Source: JAUIET01 sp039111475 (GTDB lineage: Bacteria; Pseudomonadota; Gammaproteobacteria; Pseudomonadales; JAUIET01). From it: a stretch of 64,000 nucleotides of DNA. The translations under genes and the position numbers were made by a program. This document shows, one piece after another, positions 53,254 through 62,288 of this stretch (position 1 is the first letter of the stretch; every line of letters begins with the position of its first letter). The stretch covers positions 31,760 through 95,759 of the forward strand of contig JBCCIP010000021.1 of NCBI GenBank assembly GCA_039111475.1. The letters run 5' to 3'. The notes beneath the pieces were generated by a model, which worked only from the letters and a program-made list of their open reading frames with translations, did no database searches and was not told the origin of the DNA.

Positions 53254-54582
53254 ACGCTGAAATTCGTTTAATAGCGCATCCAGCTGATCGCGCCTGGACT
53301 GTGCAGCGAGAATGATGATGGCGTCTCGGTCACGCCGGTCCACCCAAATCCTGACTGACGATTCGGCTGTGTCGTCGCGTGCTTCGGCATAGCGGCGCCC
53401 ATCGAGGCGCCAACCCAAGCCAAATTCAGAATGCCTGCTCACCTGGCTCCATAGGCGAGCGCGACTGGTGGACAAAGACAGTATCGATCCATTGAATATT
53501 CCATTAACCAAGCCTGCTAGATCCAGAGCATTGCTTTGTATGCCCAAGCCTAATACGTTGCCATCACCATCGGTTGACGCTTGTATAGAGTTCAGAGCAA
53601 AGCGCTCAGCAATTTCTTTTTGCAGTAACTGTTCTATGGTTTGGCCAGTGGCTGCCTCCAGAAATGCAGCTAACAGCAGATATCCAGGTTGGGAATAGAA
53701 TTGCAGGTAGCCGGGAACGCACCCCGCCACGGGTGGCCGTGCCCACACTTGTCTGGCAAGCGAATAAGTAACTGTGTCTGAGCGATTATCGCCTGACTTG
53801 CCTTGCACGAGATCGGCTTCGTCAATGAAACTATTGTTGACACACGCGGAGTGCGCCATAAGGTGACGGGCAGAAAAAGAAGCCCGTGGCGGCATCATTG
53901 GCAGTAAATCGGCAATCGCCCAGTCTAATGACAGATTGATCGGCACACCAGCCGCTGTGTGTTTTTGCTGTTCCAACCTGGCAGCCAGCACTCCAGCTAT
54001 GGCCTGACTGGCGGACAGTGACGGAAAAAGAGTATCAGGGTAAACCTCGCTGCCTTGGTATTCACCGAAGCCGCGGCTGAATACCACTTTCGCACGCCGA
54101 ATAGCCACCACCGCAATGCCTTCTGGTATCGCGTTTCGATACCCTGCAATTGCCTGCCCAAAACCTACCTTGTTTCGAAACTGAACTTTCTCAGAATCAT
54201 GCTCCGTCCAGATTGCCGCGAATCTTTTGTTCGCAGCAACTCCGTACTCCTGCGACCACGTTAATCGATAACCTTGATGATGATAGCGCCGTTTGGCCGT
54301 GGCGAAGGGTTCCGGCAATAAATCAAATCGAACTCTCTGTCCGAGATGTCCGGCATTTTTCTCCCAGGCTGGAACAAACCTTGTTTGCTCGCCCTGCTTA
54401 ACGAGCTGCAGTTTCGTCAAAAAAAACCCATCCAGAACCCGTTGATTTCGTTCGGCAAGAACAGCCTTGGCAGTGAGCCCATTTACCTGAGGTATTTCGT
54501 TTTCCTGTGCAGACGACGGTGACGGCAACAAGAATAGCAAAACGCTGAAAATCAGCGGCACGGTAATGCGTTGCACAAACAC
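53245..54582 (-). CDS. Beta-lactamase-fold protein with degenerate catalytic motifs
   Basis: A 445-residue exported protein (signal peptide MFVQRITVPLIFSVLLFLLP). An N-terminal module of about residues 75-135 contains GYRLTWSQEYGVAANKRFAA, like the structural repeats of polyglycine-hydrolase-type proteins. The rest resembles the serine beta-lactamase/EstB family, but the SxxK motif is Ser190-Ala-Ser-Gln193, the YxN motif is Tyr296-Ser-Gln298, and no HxG or KTG motif is seen near the C-terminus. The missing lysine suggests no ordinary hydrolase activity. Other family traits (LMAHSACV, YLLLAAFLEAATG) are kept. A true enzyme with changed chemistry is possible. Confidence 0.75.
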   Translation of the reverse strand: MFVQRITVPLIFSVLLFLLPSPSSAQENEIPQVNGLTAKAVLAERNQRVLDGFFLTKLQLVKQGEQTRFVPAWEKNAGHLGQRVRFDLLPEPFATAKRRYHHQGYRLTWSQEYGVAANKRFAAIWTEHDSEKVQFRNKVGFGQAIAGYRNAIPEGIAVVAIRRAKVVFSRGFGEYQGSEVYPDTLFPSLSASQAIAGVLAARLEQQKHTAAGVPINLSLDWAIADLLPMMPPRASFSARHLMAHSACVNNSFIDEADLVQGKSGDNRSDTVTYSLARQVWARPPVAGCVPGYLQFYSQPGYLLLAAFLEAATGQTIEQLLQKEIAERFALNSIQASTDGDGNVLGLGIQSNALDLAGLVNGIFNGSILSLSTSRARLWSQVSRHSEFGLGWRLDGRRYAEARDDTAESSVRIWVDRRDRDAIIILAAQSRRDQLDALLNEFQRLL

Positions 54583-54629
54583 TTTTATCTTTTTATCGCT
54601 CGCTGGACGCTATCACTGGTTACTTGTGC

Positions 54630-56279
54630 TCATGCACGTTTTGCGCGAGCTCGTTTACCACTATCATTGGCCGCCACAGTTTGCTTTTTGCTACGCGAAC
54701 TCTTTGCGCGCTTGGCATTTTTCGCGGGTTGTTTTGGCTTCCTGGCACCGCTCTTTTTCATCGCCGTTGTCGCGCGCTTCGCTGTCTTAACATCCGCACC
54801 TGGGCTGCTCCTCAACCAGTGCACCTGCTCCAATTCATAGGCGTCCATGATCGTATCCAGCCTGCGACCAATCTTGGTGGTGGTTTTAATGGTTGCTACT
54901 TTGGGCCAGGTCGCTCTTTCACCGGCTTTGATTATTTCGGCTATTTCTGCTGGATTCAGCTTCTTCAGAATCTTGCCCAAACTGAGAACCCCGAAATTCG
55001 GAAAAATATTAATATCACCACTGTAGCTTTGATCCAACAAGGCATTCATAGCGTTTAGCGCGGTTGCCATATTAGGGCCAAGGCGAGCCTGACGTTGCAA
55101 TAACTCCAGCGAGCCTCGAACAAACTGCTTAGACGCAGCCACGGTAGTATCCGAGATCAGTTGGTTTAGAAACGGCTTCTCCTTTTTTTCATTGCCAATT
55201 ACAGGCATAACCTGGCTCACGACAAAATGATTGACGCCATACATTCGTGCCAGACGCTTCGCTGGCAAATCCTGAGAAAAAGAGCCATCTATCCATCGCC
55301 GGGACGGCAGATAAGCTTGCGTCTGGCCTTTCGCGTTTCTTGCCTCCAAGCGCACCGGTGGAAATACGCCTGGCAATGCAGTACTCGCCAGCACAGCTGA
55401 TCGAATCAACACGTTTGGTGAAGCTATATGATTAAGCAGACGCGAGGTTTGTCTGGGCTCGGCTGGCGATACAGAGATGTTGATACTGCGACCGGTCTTC
55501 TTATACGCCTCTTCAAACGTCATGTCCGGGATAAGTCTGGCCATGCCATCCTTTACCACTTCCATATCAAGGTCTTTCATTTTACCGAAGCCCAGATTTA
55601 AATCTGCATTGTTCTCACTCAGTGCCAGTTTCACAATATCGTCTTCAAACAGCTGCAAATATTCTTCGTCTGTGCGCGTTCCCACAACCGCGGATACAAA
55701 CGAGCCAGCACTGGCACCGGAAATAACAACCGGTAACATGCTATGCTCAATCAGCGTTTTAACCACACCGAGATGGAAATAACCCAGTGTGCCCCCGCCA
55801 CTGAGCATTAACGCCGATCGACCGTAGCAGTGGCTGGCCCGCTCAAAAAACTCAATGCGCTCCAACAGAGGGATATTCGGGAAATCGATAGGGGCTAGAT
55901 AATCAAGCGATTGCTCAATCTTGCTGACGTAATTTTCAATAAGAAATTTGGTACCGCACTTTGCCTTGCTGTGCAGCTTGGCATTGCCCATACCAGCCAT
56001 ATTGCCGTGAATGCCTTCGTTCAAAGCAAAGAGCAGGCCGGGATCATCTTTGTCTTTGTTCAATTGGCGCAAGTTAGACAAACGAATACTCAGATTTCGG
56101 TAGTCGTACAATGAAGACTTATCATTGTGCCTCCAGTCCTCCGCACCACTCAGGCGGTCATGCTCAAGCGCTAGCTCCAGCCACTGCTCGTAGTCATCGG
56201 CTTCTGCCATAGCATTGTCCAATTGATCAAGGCGTCGCTGGGTGCCGTCGAAAAAAGAAGTAATCAAGGAGATCTCCAA
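54630..56279 (-). CDS. Patatin-like phospholipase with N-terminal DUF3336
   Basis: A 549-residue predicted lipid acyl hydrolase. A DUF3336 region (about 10-130) precedes the patatin domain with the oxyanion motif SGGGTLGYFHLGV, the nucleophile Ser190 in GASAGS and the dyad partner Asp331 in DGSF. The C-terminal 60 residues are strongly basic (many Lys, Arg, Ala) and may bind membranes or nucleic acid. No signal peptide is seen, so it is cytoplasmic or membrane-associated. It lies 47 bp upstream of the serine-hydrolase-like gene on the same strand. Confidence 0.9.
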   Translation of the reverse strand: MEISLITSFFDGTQRRLDQLDNAMAEADDYEQWLELALEHDRLSGAEDWRHNDKSSLYDYRNLSIRLSNLRQLNKDKDDPGLLFALNEGIHGNMAGMGNAKLHSKAKCGTKFLIENYVSKIEQSLDYLAPIDFPNIPLLERIEFFERASHCYGRSALMLSGGGTLGYFHLGVVKTLIEHSMLPVVISGASAGSFVSAVVGTRTDEEYLQLFEDDIVKLALSENNADLNLGFGKMKDLDMEVVKDGMARLIPDMTFEEAYKKTGRSINISVSPAEPRQTSRLLNHIASPNVLIRSAVLASTALPGVFPPVRLEARNAKGQTQAYLPSRRWIDGSFSQDLPAKRLARMYGVNHFVVSQVMPVIGNEKKEKPFLNQLISDTTVAASKQFVRGSLELLQRQARLGPNMATALNAMNALLDQSYSGDINIFPNFGVLSLGKILKKLNPAEIAEIIKAGERATWPKVATIKTTTKIGRRLDTIMDAYELEQVHWLRSSPGADVKTAKRATTAMKKSGARKPKQPAKNAKRAKSSRSKKQTVAANDSGKRARAKRA

Positions 56280-56392
56280 AACGGTATTCTATCCTCTAAG
56301 TGTATAGGGTACTGGCCCCTGTGCAATAGCGAACAAAATGTAAACATCTGATATAATTGCCCGCCAAAATCCTTTCCGGCAGAGCGCAAAAT

Positions 56393-57382
56393 ATGGTTGA
56401 TTTCGCACTCCGATACGATATGCGCCAACCGGCGTTTGCTACCGAAAACAAAGCCGAACGTTATCAGGCAGCTATCGAGCAATGTGCCTGGGCTGAGCAC
56501 AACGGGTTTGGCTCGGTGCACCTATCCGAGCACCACGGCGCTGAAGACAATTATTGCCCCTCCCCATTGATTCTCGCCGGCGCAGTGGCTGCCAGAACAG
56601 AGTCTCTGATGATCATGATTTCGGCACTTATAGCGCCGCTGCACGATCCGGTGAAGCTCGCTGAAGACTTGAGCGTGCTAGATATCATCAGTGGCGGTCG
56701 CCTGATTCCTATTATCAGTGCCGGCTATCGCGCCGAGGAATTTGATCAATTTGGCAAGAATATCAGTGACCGCAAAGTGTATATGGACGATATTGTTCCA
56801 TTGCTAAGCAAAGCATGGAGCGGAGAATTATTCGAGTATAAGGGCCGCAAAGTGCGAGTCACACCAACGCCTCATACCCAGCCTCGACCAATGCTGTTTA
56901 TGGGCGGCAGCAGCAGACCTGCCGCACGCCGCGCGGCGCGTGACGCTGATTTCTTTATCCCGTCCGGTCCCGAGATCTTTGAGATGTACCGAGAAGAGCT
57001 CACGAAACTGGGCAAACCAGATCCCGGCCCTATGCCTGAAGCGCCTTCATCGGTATTCTTTGTGAGTAACGACGTGGATGAGTACTGGGAGCAAATAGCG
57101 CCGCACCTGCAGCATGAAACCAATACCTACGCGGCCTGGGCTGAGTCAGCTAAAGTATTCACGCCGTACCAGCACTATGATACCTTGGATGATCTTCGCG
57201 AAAGCCCAATGTATCGGCTGTTCACACCGGACGCATTGATAGAATTTTGCACGCAACACCCTAACTGCCACCTTCTAACACATCCAATGTGCGGAGGCAT
57301 CTCACCGATGGCAGCCTGGCAAAGTCTTAAGTTGTTTTCCAGTGACGTGTTACCGGCTTTGCGTGAGCTTGAATTGATATAA
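56393..57382 (+). CDS. Luciferase-like monooxygenase (LLM class, F420/FMN-type)
   Basis: A 329-residue TIM-barrel flavin oxidoreductase with the bacterial-luciferase family pattern: FGSVHLSEHHGAEDNYCPSP, ALIAPLHDPVKLAEDLSVLD and SGGRLIPIISAGYRAEEFD. GGSSRPAARRAARDADFFIP is the flavin-phosphate region. The start at 56393 begins MVDFALRYDMR, the usual strand 1. It is divergent from the patatin gene and convergent with the FimV-like gene, with 11 bp between stops. FMN is more likely than F420 in this kind of organism; the substrate is unknown. Confidence 0.87.
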   Translation: MVDFALRYDMRQPAFATENKAERYQAAIEQCAWAEHNGFGSVHLSEHHGAEDNYCPSPLILAGAVAARTESLMIMISALIAPLHDPVKLAEDLSVLDIISGGRLIPIISAGYRAEEFDQFGKNISDRKVYMDDIVPLLSKAWSGELFEYKGRKVRVTPTPHTQPRPMLFMGGSSRPAARRAARDADFFIPSGPEIFEMYREELTKLGKPDPGPMPEAPSSVFFVSNDVDEYWEQIAPHLQHETNTYAAWAESAKVFTPYQHYDTLDDLRESPMYRLFTPDALIEFCTQHPNCHLLTHPMCGGISPMAAWQSLKLFSSDVLPALRELELI

Positions 57383-57393
57383 GCCTTAGGCTG

Positions 57394-59712
57394 TCAGGCA
57401 ATCTCTGCCAGCAGTTCTTTGGCACGTACTTTTTCGTTTGGTTTGCCGTCGCCCAGAATATCTTCCAGCATCCGCCGTGCGCCATCCCGATCATCCAGCT
57501 CAATATAGGCTTGAACCAATTCGAACGGAGTTGCTTCTACTTCTGTGAAGACGTCAGTGTTTCCAATTAGCATTTCGATATTCTCCTTATCATTCGCGAC
57601 TTGCTGATCCACAGTGTTGGTTTCAGCCACCGCTACAGCTGGCTGTTCGGCAACCACTACCTTACTAGTCTTTTTCGGCGATTCTGTCTCAGAAACAACT
57701 GAGCTTACTGCTACAGCTTGGTCTGAAATCTGGACCTTTATCTCTGCAGATTCTGTTTGCCTTGCCGGAACCTGTTTCGTTGCACCGGCTGACGGTACTT
57801 TTTTGCCAACAGTGCTTGTCTTTTTTGCATTGACTGCGTTGTGTTCTTGCTGGCGCCTGGCCTTCTTTGCGCGTCGGGTCTGCTTTTTGGCGGCTGCCTT
57901 TTCTGCCGCTGACAACTTATTGGGCTGGGCGGCAGGCGAGGTGTTAACCTTTCCAATGTTATTTTCTGTTCTTTTTTGCTCAAGTTCATTAGCTGCGGGT
58001 GCATTCTTTGCATCACTTTTTTCGGTTGCAGCGCGTACCTTTTCTGCCGCTTTACGTTTTTCTGTTTTATCTGTGTCCTGCGGTTGATTTTGCAATGTAG
58101 GTTCTATTGACGTTTCTTCCACATCGCTTTTTGCTCCAGAAGATGGCACATACGAAGCGGCAGGAGGCTCCCACACCGGAGGTTTGGATTCGTCGAAAGG
58201 TTCTTCAAGATCATCTATCACAAGCGTTTGCTGCATGTAATCTGAGTCAATTTCAGCGTTGTCGTTAGCAGATTCAAGCTCTGGAAACAGTTCCGCCGCC
58301 TTCTCGTATTGACCGGCTAAAATCAACGCCTCGCGCAGCGCACCAATCAACTCGCTTGATTCAGGGTTTTGTTCCAGCGCCGTATTCAAGTGTGCGATAG
58401 CCTGCGAGTGCAAACCATGCTCGGTAAGTACTTCAGCTTCACCGATTACCGACCCATTCTGACAATCAAATAGTTGTTGCAACTCTTCGTCGTCAAATCG
58501 TAAGCGGGTGTCTTGAGCGGCGTTGTCAGTCACTGCATTGTTTGACCTTTCTTGCTCGATTGATAATCTGGCAGCCCGGGATTCAGTCAACCTCGCTCTA
58601 AAGCGTGCAAATGTGATGGTGCTGAACATTGCAGCCACGATTGCAAGAAATCCACCTAAAATGGCGCGTGATGAGCTTGTTGCGGCCGCAGGTTCCGCCA
58701 CTGCTTCATGCTGCTGACCAGAATCATTTGTTTCTTCTTTCATGGTCTCTGTAAGCAGACCATCGGGCTCTGGGTCACTTCCGCTTGCCACTTTGGCCGA
58801 ATTTCCCACGCTGTCTTGAGCCTGCATAGCGCCGAGCGCGCGCGCTTGCATATCCGCAAGCTCAGCATTCTTCAAATCAATCGTATGTTTAAGATCTTCA
58901 ACCAGTAAATTCAGCTCCGCTATTTCGTGAATGTGCGTATTGATCACGTGATTTGCGTCACCAAGGCGAGCAACAGCGTTTTCAAGTCGTCGTTCAAGAT
59001 CCGTGCTTTTCGTTCTGCCTAAACTCTGTTGCTGCTGCGATTTTTGGACTGATTGCGCGTTATCGGGTGTTGTTGGCTCGGGTCGGCCTAAGCGCAGCCG
59101 TCCACCCGGTAATCCATTCGCTGTTGTCGGCGCAACGCTTGCTGTTGCGGCTTGGTCGGCCTCGTTGGCTGCTGGATCCATAACCTGAAAGCGTGCTTGC
59201 AGGGCACCCAGTTCATGGCTGGCGCTTAATTTGTTTACCGCCGCTATTTCCTCACGGGTGGGAAGCTGCACACGATCGCCTTGATTCAGTGCCAGCGACT
59301 GCCTTTGTTGTACAACGGTGGCGTTCTTCTTAATCAGGGCCACTAGCGTTTGTTCTATGCTGACAGCACTTGACGGGCGCACATGTACAGCAATCTCCTG
59401 CAGACTTCGTTCGTCACTCACCGTCCATTCGGTTCGGTTTGCCAAATCATTATCTAAATTCCACACAGTTTCGTTTTTATCTTCTTTTTGCGTGCTCATA
59501 GCCTTTGACTCCAACATCTCAAGGTCGCTAAGCGCACTCAGTGCGCCTTCTTCTGAAAAGTGTTTAACATTGTCCGTCGGCGGATCTTTCGTCGCTAACA
59601 GCGGCTCATTAACGTAAGACTTATGCTGCACTGGCGCTAAATCCAGCGCGACACAGGGAATACTTGAAATCGTGCAGCCGAGGCTGATCAATGTAATGCT
59701 CTTTTTCAGCAT
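57394..59712 (-). CDS. FimV/HubP-like polar membrane protein
   Basis: A 772-residue protein (start MLKKSITLISLGCTIS) with the FimV plan. A signal peptide is followed by a LysM-like periplasmic region (SLQEIAVHVRPSSAVSIEQ to LALNQGDRVQLPT, about 100-155), a coiled coil (about 238-290), one membrane helix (about 350-369) and a cytoplasmic part with TPR (AEVLTEHGLHSQAIAHLNTA). A Lys/Ala/Glu-rich region of about 150 residues follows, then the C-terminal FimV domain (FELVQAYIELDDRDGARRML). FimV and HubP organise the cell pole and support type IV pili. The pilus-like cluster lies only 6 kb away. Confidence 0.85.
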   Translation of the reverse strand: MLKKSITLISLGCTISSIPCVALDLAPVQHKSYVNEPLLATKDPPTDNVKHFSEEGALSALSDLEMLESKAMSTQKEDKNETVWNLDNDLANRTEWTVSDERSLQEIAVHVRPSSAVSIEQTLVALIKKNATVVQQRQSLALNQGDRVQLPTREEIAAVNKLSASHELGALQARFQVMDPAANEADQAATASVAPTTANGLPGGRLRLGRPEPTTPDNAQSVQKSQQQQSLGRTKSTDLERRLENAVARLGDANHVINTHIHEIAELNLLVEDLKHTIDLKNAELADMQARALGAMQAQDSVGNSAKVASGSDPEPDGLLTETMKEETNDSGQQHEAVAEPAAATSSSRAILGGFLAIVAAMFSTITFARFRARLTESRAARLSIEQERSNNAVTDNAAQDTRLRFDDEELQQLFDCQNGSVIGEAEVLTEHGLHSQAIAHLNTALEQNPESSELIGALREALILAGQYEKAAELFPELESANDNAEIDSDYMQQTLVIDDLEEPFDESKPPVWEPPAASYVPSSGAKSDVEETSIEPTLQNQPQDTDKTEKRKAAEKVRAATEKSDAKNAPAANELEQKRTENNIGKVNTSPAAQPNKLSAAEKAAAKKQTRRAKKARRQQEHNAVNAKKTSTVGKKVPSAGATKQVPARQTESAEIKVQISDQAVAVSSVVSETESPKKTSKVVVAEQPAVAVAETNTVDQQVANDKENIEMLIGNTDVFTEVEATPFELVQAYIELDDRDGARRMLEDILGDGKPNEKVRAKELLAEIA

Positions 59713-59853
59713 TGCTTTTATTCTGCTCGTACTCTTCGCGCCCGATGACACCAACTGTATTGCGCAGTCGTACCGAATGCTTAAGGTCTTTCCATTAGAG
59801 TTACGAAAAAAGTATGGTCCAGATTGGCGGTTTTGCCACCGTTGGTCGGCGTT

Positions 59854-60804
59854 TCAATCAAAATAAACGAGAGCAGAGGCTGAATTGCCTGTTTTATGAT
59901 CTAACAGACCGTGATAGCGAATGCTTATGGCAAGCTCATGACCACTCATGAGTGTTTTTATGGGTGTGGGTTTGCTGTACGCGCCCAGGCTAATAACATC
60001 ACCTTTTTTTAGTGATCGCCCTTGAATGCCAAGCTTGCTGAGCAAAAATAATACAGACTCATAAGGGTGCGACATCAATGAACTGCCCGGCGCGTTGGAT
60101 AGTTGCCGTGATTCACCCTTGGGTGAAACGGTGCTCAGTACTACCTGCATGCTCGCCAGTTGTTGAATAAACTCGTCGCTCGCTGATGCACGAACTTCGC
60201 TACCAACGACACCAAGGTGCGCGCCGGCATTACTTGCAGTGAAACGTGGCGCCACATCACTGGCAAATGGAAATGGCAAATCAGGCACTTCTATGTAGGC
60301 GTGAAGACTTTCAATATGCTGGGCCACCTCTTCAATGGTGCGTGCGCCATTGATTGCCGCTGAACTTACAGTGGCCAATAAATCAGCTTCGACCGCCAGT
60401 ACTATTCCTTGGCTTTTGTTGATCCTTGAACCCGAGGGTAACAGGTCCTTGGCAAACAGTACTCCAATGATCGGTTCGGATGCGCCGAGCAAGGCCTGAC
60501 TGGACGGGCTGCCCAGCGCAACTTTGTATCCAGCACGCTGCTCCGTCATGGCCCTGAGATTAACGTAGCTGTTCTGGAGTTGGTAACCCTGGCTCACAGT
60601 GTCGGGAAAGCCCAGAGTCTCTATTACCCGTGTCCAATGCACAGCACTGCCCGAGTGCTGCCGGTAGTTCACCATGGCTTCGGCATAGCTTGCAGTTGGC
60701 ACTGAAAGTTGCTGAGCACAGGCTAAAACACAGGTGCACAGGGCGAAGAAAACGGATTTTTTGTACGCCTGCACCAGGATTGTAGAATGTTTAGGGTTGG
60801 TCAT
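59854..60804 (-). CDS. Exported hydratase/FAH-fold protein
   Basis: A 316-residue protein whose body resembles 2-keto-4-pentenoate hydratases (MhpD-like): GYKVALGSPSSQALLGASEP, IIGVLFAKDLLPSGSRI, LAVEADLLATVSSA and the C-terminal GDVISLGAYSKPTP. Unlike those cytoplasmic enzymes it has an N-terminal signal (KKSVFFALCTCVLACAQQLS), possibly with a lipobox at VLAC. The start ATG overlaps the upstream flavoprotein stop by 4 bp. The role may be periplasmic; substrate unknown. A start error that would make the signal artificial seems unlikely, because the ATG is coupled to the upstream stop. Confidence 0.72.
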   Translation of the reverse strand: MTNPKHSTILVQAYKKSVFFALCTCVLACAQQLSVPTASYAEAMVNYRQHSGSAVHWTRVIETLGFPDTVSQGYQLQNSYVNLRAMTEQRAGYKVALGSPSSQALLGASEPIIGVLFAKDLLPSGSRINKSQGIVLAVEADLLATVSSAAINGARTIEEVAQHIESLHAYIEVPDLPFPFASDVAPRFTASNAGAHLGVVGSEVRASASDEFIQQLASMQVVLSTVSPKGESRQLSNAPGSSLMSHPYESVLFLLSKLGIQGRSLKKGDVISLGAYSKPTPIKTLMSGHELAISIRYHGLLDHKTGNSASALVYFD

Positions 60805-62252
60805 CCGCTCATGGCATGTGCGCTGATCACGTGGTAACCCGCTCTTCGGCCAAAGTAACTGGCCTCACCAAGACACGTACCGCTGGAATAACCATTAGAG
60901 TCTTGGGCAATATTCGAAGCACAGGCGCCGGCAGCGTAAAGGCCAGCGATGGGCTGATTATCAGCGGTCAACACTTCGGCGTTAGCTGACACTTTAAGCC
61001 CGCCCAGGGTAAAGCCCGTGTATGTGGCTTCGCCTTTTGAACATTGCAAAGCGCCAAACGGGGGATCCCGCAGAGCTTGCAACCAATCAGGGTGCTTATG
61101 CATGCCTGAATCCTCGCCCTCGTCAGCATCTTTATTGTACTTTTCAAGTGTACTGGCCAAGCTACCAACAGGTAACGAAAGACCTTCCTCCATCTCTGCA
61201 ATTGTTTCCCAGGCGTCAATTAGCTCCTGCATCTGAAAATCGGGGCGAGCGAAAATGGCGTTATCGCAGATGAGATAGGCTATGCCATCGTCCTGATCCA
61301 AACAGGCGCGCGCAAAACGGGCATGATACGAATCTTCATTCACGAAGCGCCGGCCGTGCTTGTTGACCGCTATGGCTTTTAGTAATTGCTCAGGCGGGTA
61401 AATCGGTGACGTTGCAAAAAAGCGTTCCATACGAATGGCTTCTCCACCCGCCGCAATGCCAAGCTGAATACCGCTGCCATCATCATTGGCCCCTCCTTGT
61501 GGCCAGAATTTTTCGAACACCGCGTCCGGCGTGTATTCACTCAGCATTTCCTTATTCATCACGTAACCTCCGGTGGCGAGCAACACGCCTTTTTCCGCAC
61601 GAACGTTTAAGATGTCACCGAAACTTCGGCATTGTACACCTACCACTCGGCCGTCTGCGTTCTGCACCAACGCACTGACTGCGGTGTCAAACGTAATCTT
61701 CACTCCTATGCTCAGCGCTTTCTCAGACAAACACTGCATGGCCAGCGCACCGCCACTGCCTTCAACGGCAACCTTGTGTCCACGCGGGCAAGGTTTTGCA
61801 TGCTCCGAATATGGCCACACCTTTTCATTACCAGACCATATCAAGCACTCATCCGTGGGTTGCTCAACATGCTTACGTTTGTAAAATCCATCATTGAATG
61901 GAATGCCTTGCGCGGCAAGCCAATTGAAATGTGCAACGCTGTCATCGCAGTAGAGTCTTATTTTTTCGTCTTCGGGTTCAGGCGTTAAGGCATGCAAATA
62001 GTGATACATTTCATCAGCGGAGTCCTTAATGTCATTGGCTAGCTGTGGACGAGTACCACCACCGAGATAGAAATGTCCTGCCGCCTGGGTTGCAGTGCCA
62101 TTCACACCGCTGCCACGCTCCACCACTAATACACTGCCGCCCTGCTCGCGCGCAGTAATTGCAGCACACGCGCCCGCCATACCGAAACCTGCTACCACCA
62201 GGTCCGTACTTTGCTGCCATTCTTCTATCGTTTCTTCAGCTATGCATTTCAT
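60801..62252 (-). CDS. FAD-dependent dehydrogenase, 3-ketosteroid-delta1-dehydrogenase/fumarate-reductase-like
   Basis: A 483-residue flavoprotein with the dinucleotide motif DLVVAGFGMAGACAAITARE, the second Gly-rich segment RGHKVAVEGSGGALAMQCLS, the ATGGYVMNKEMLSEY motif, and the C-terminal NGYSSGTCLGEASYFGRRAG. It belongs to the FAD-binding-2 family (KstD, fumarate reductase, urocanate reductase). No signal peptide is present, so it is cytoplasmic. It is translationally coupled to the exported hydratase-fold gene. The substrate cannot be read; a steroid or enoate is a guess from the family. Confidence 0.85.
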   Translation of the reverse strand: MKCIAEETIEEWQQSTDLVVAGFGMAGACAAITAREQGGSVLVVERGSGVNGTATQAAGHFYLGGGTRPQLANDIKDSADEMYHYLHALTPEPEDEKIRLYCDDSVAHFNWLAAQGIPFNDGFYKRKHVEQPTDECLIWSGNEKVWPYSEHAKPCPRGHKVAVEGSGGALAMQCLSEKALSIGVKITFDTAVSALVQNADGRVVGVQCRSFGDILNVRAEKGVLLATGGYVMNKEMLSEYTPDAVFEKFWPQGGANDDGSGIQLGIAAGGEAIRMERFFATSPIYPPEQLLKAIAVNKHGRRFVNEDSYHARFARACLDQDDGIAYLICDNAIFARPDFQMQELIDAWETIAEMEEGLSLPVGSLASTLEKYNKDADEGEDSGMHKHPDWLQALRDPPFGALQCSKGEATYTGFTLGGLKVSANAEVLTADNQPIAGLYAAGACASNIAQDSNGYSSGTCLGEASYFGRRAGYHVISAHAMSG

Positions 62253-62288
62253 GAGCTCACACTAACTGAAGCCTGGCGAAACCGCCAT

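Noticed and set aside
53245..54582. Functional beta-lactamase (resistance gene)
   Set aside because: The SxxK lysine and YxN asparagine are both replaced, so antibiotic hydrolysis is not supported.
57614..58087. 157-codon plus-strand frame with many Ala, Phe and Cys
   Set aside because: It is the reverse translation of the Lys/Ala-rich region of the FimV-like gene; apparent hydrophobicity is an artefact of that composition.
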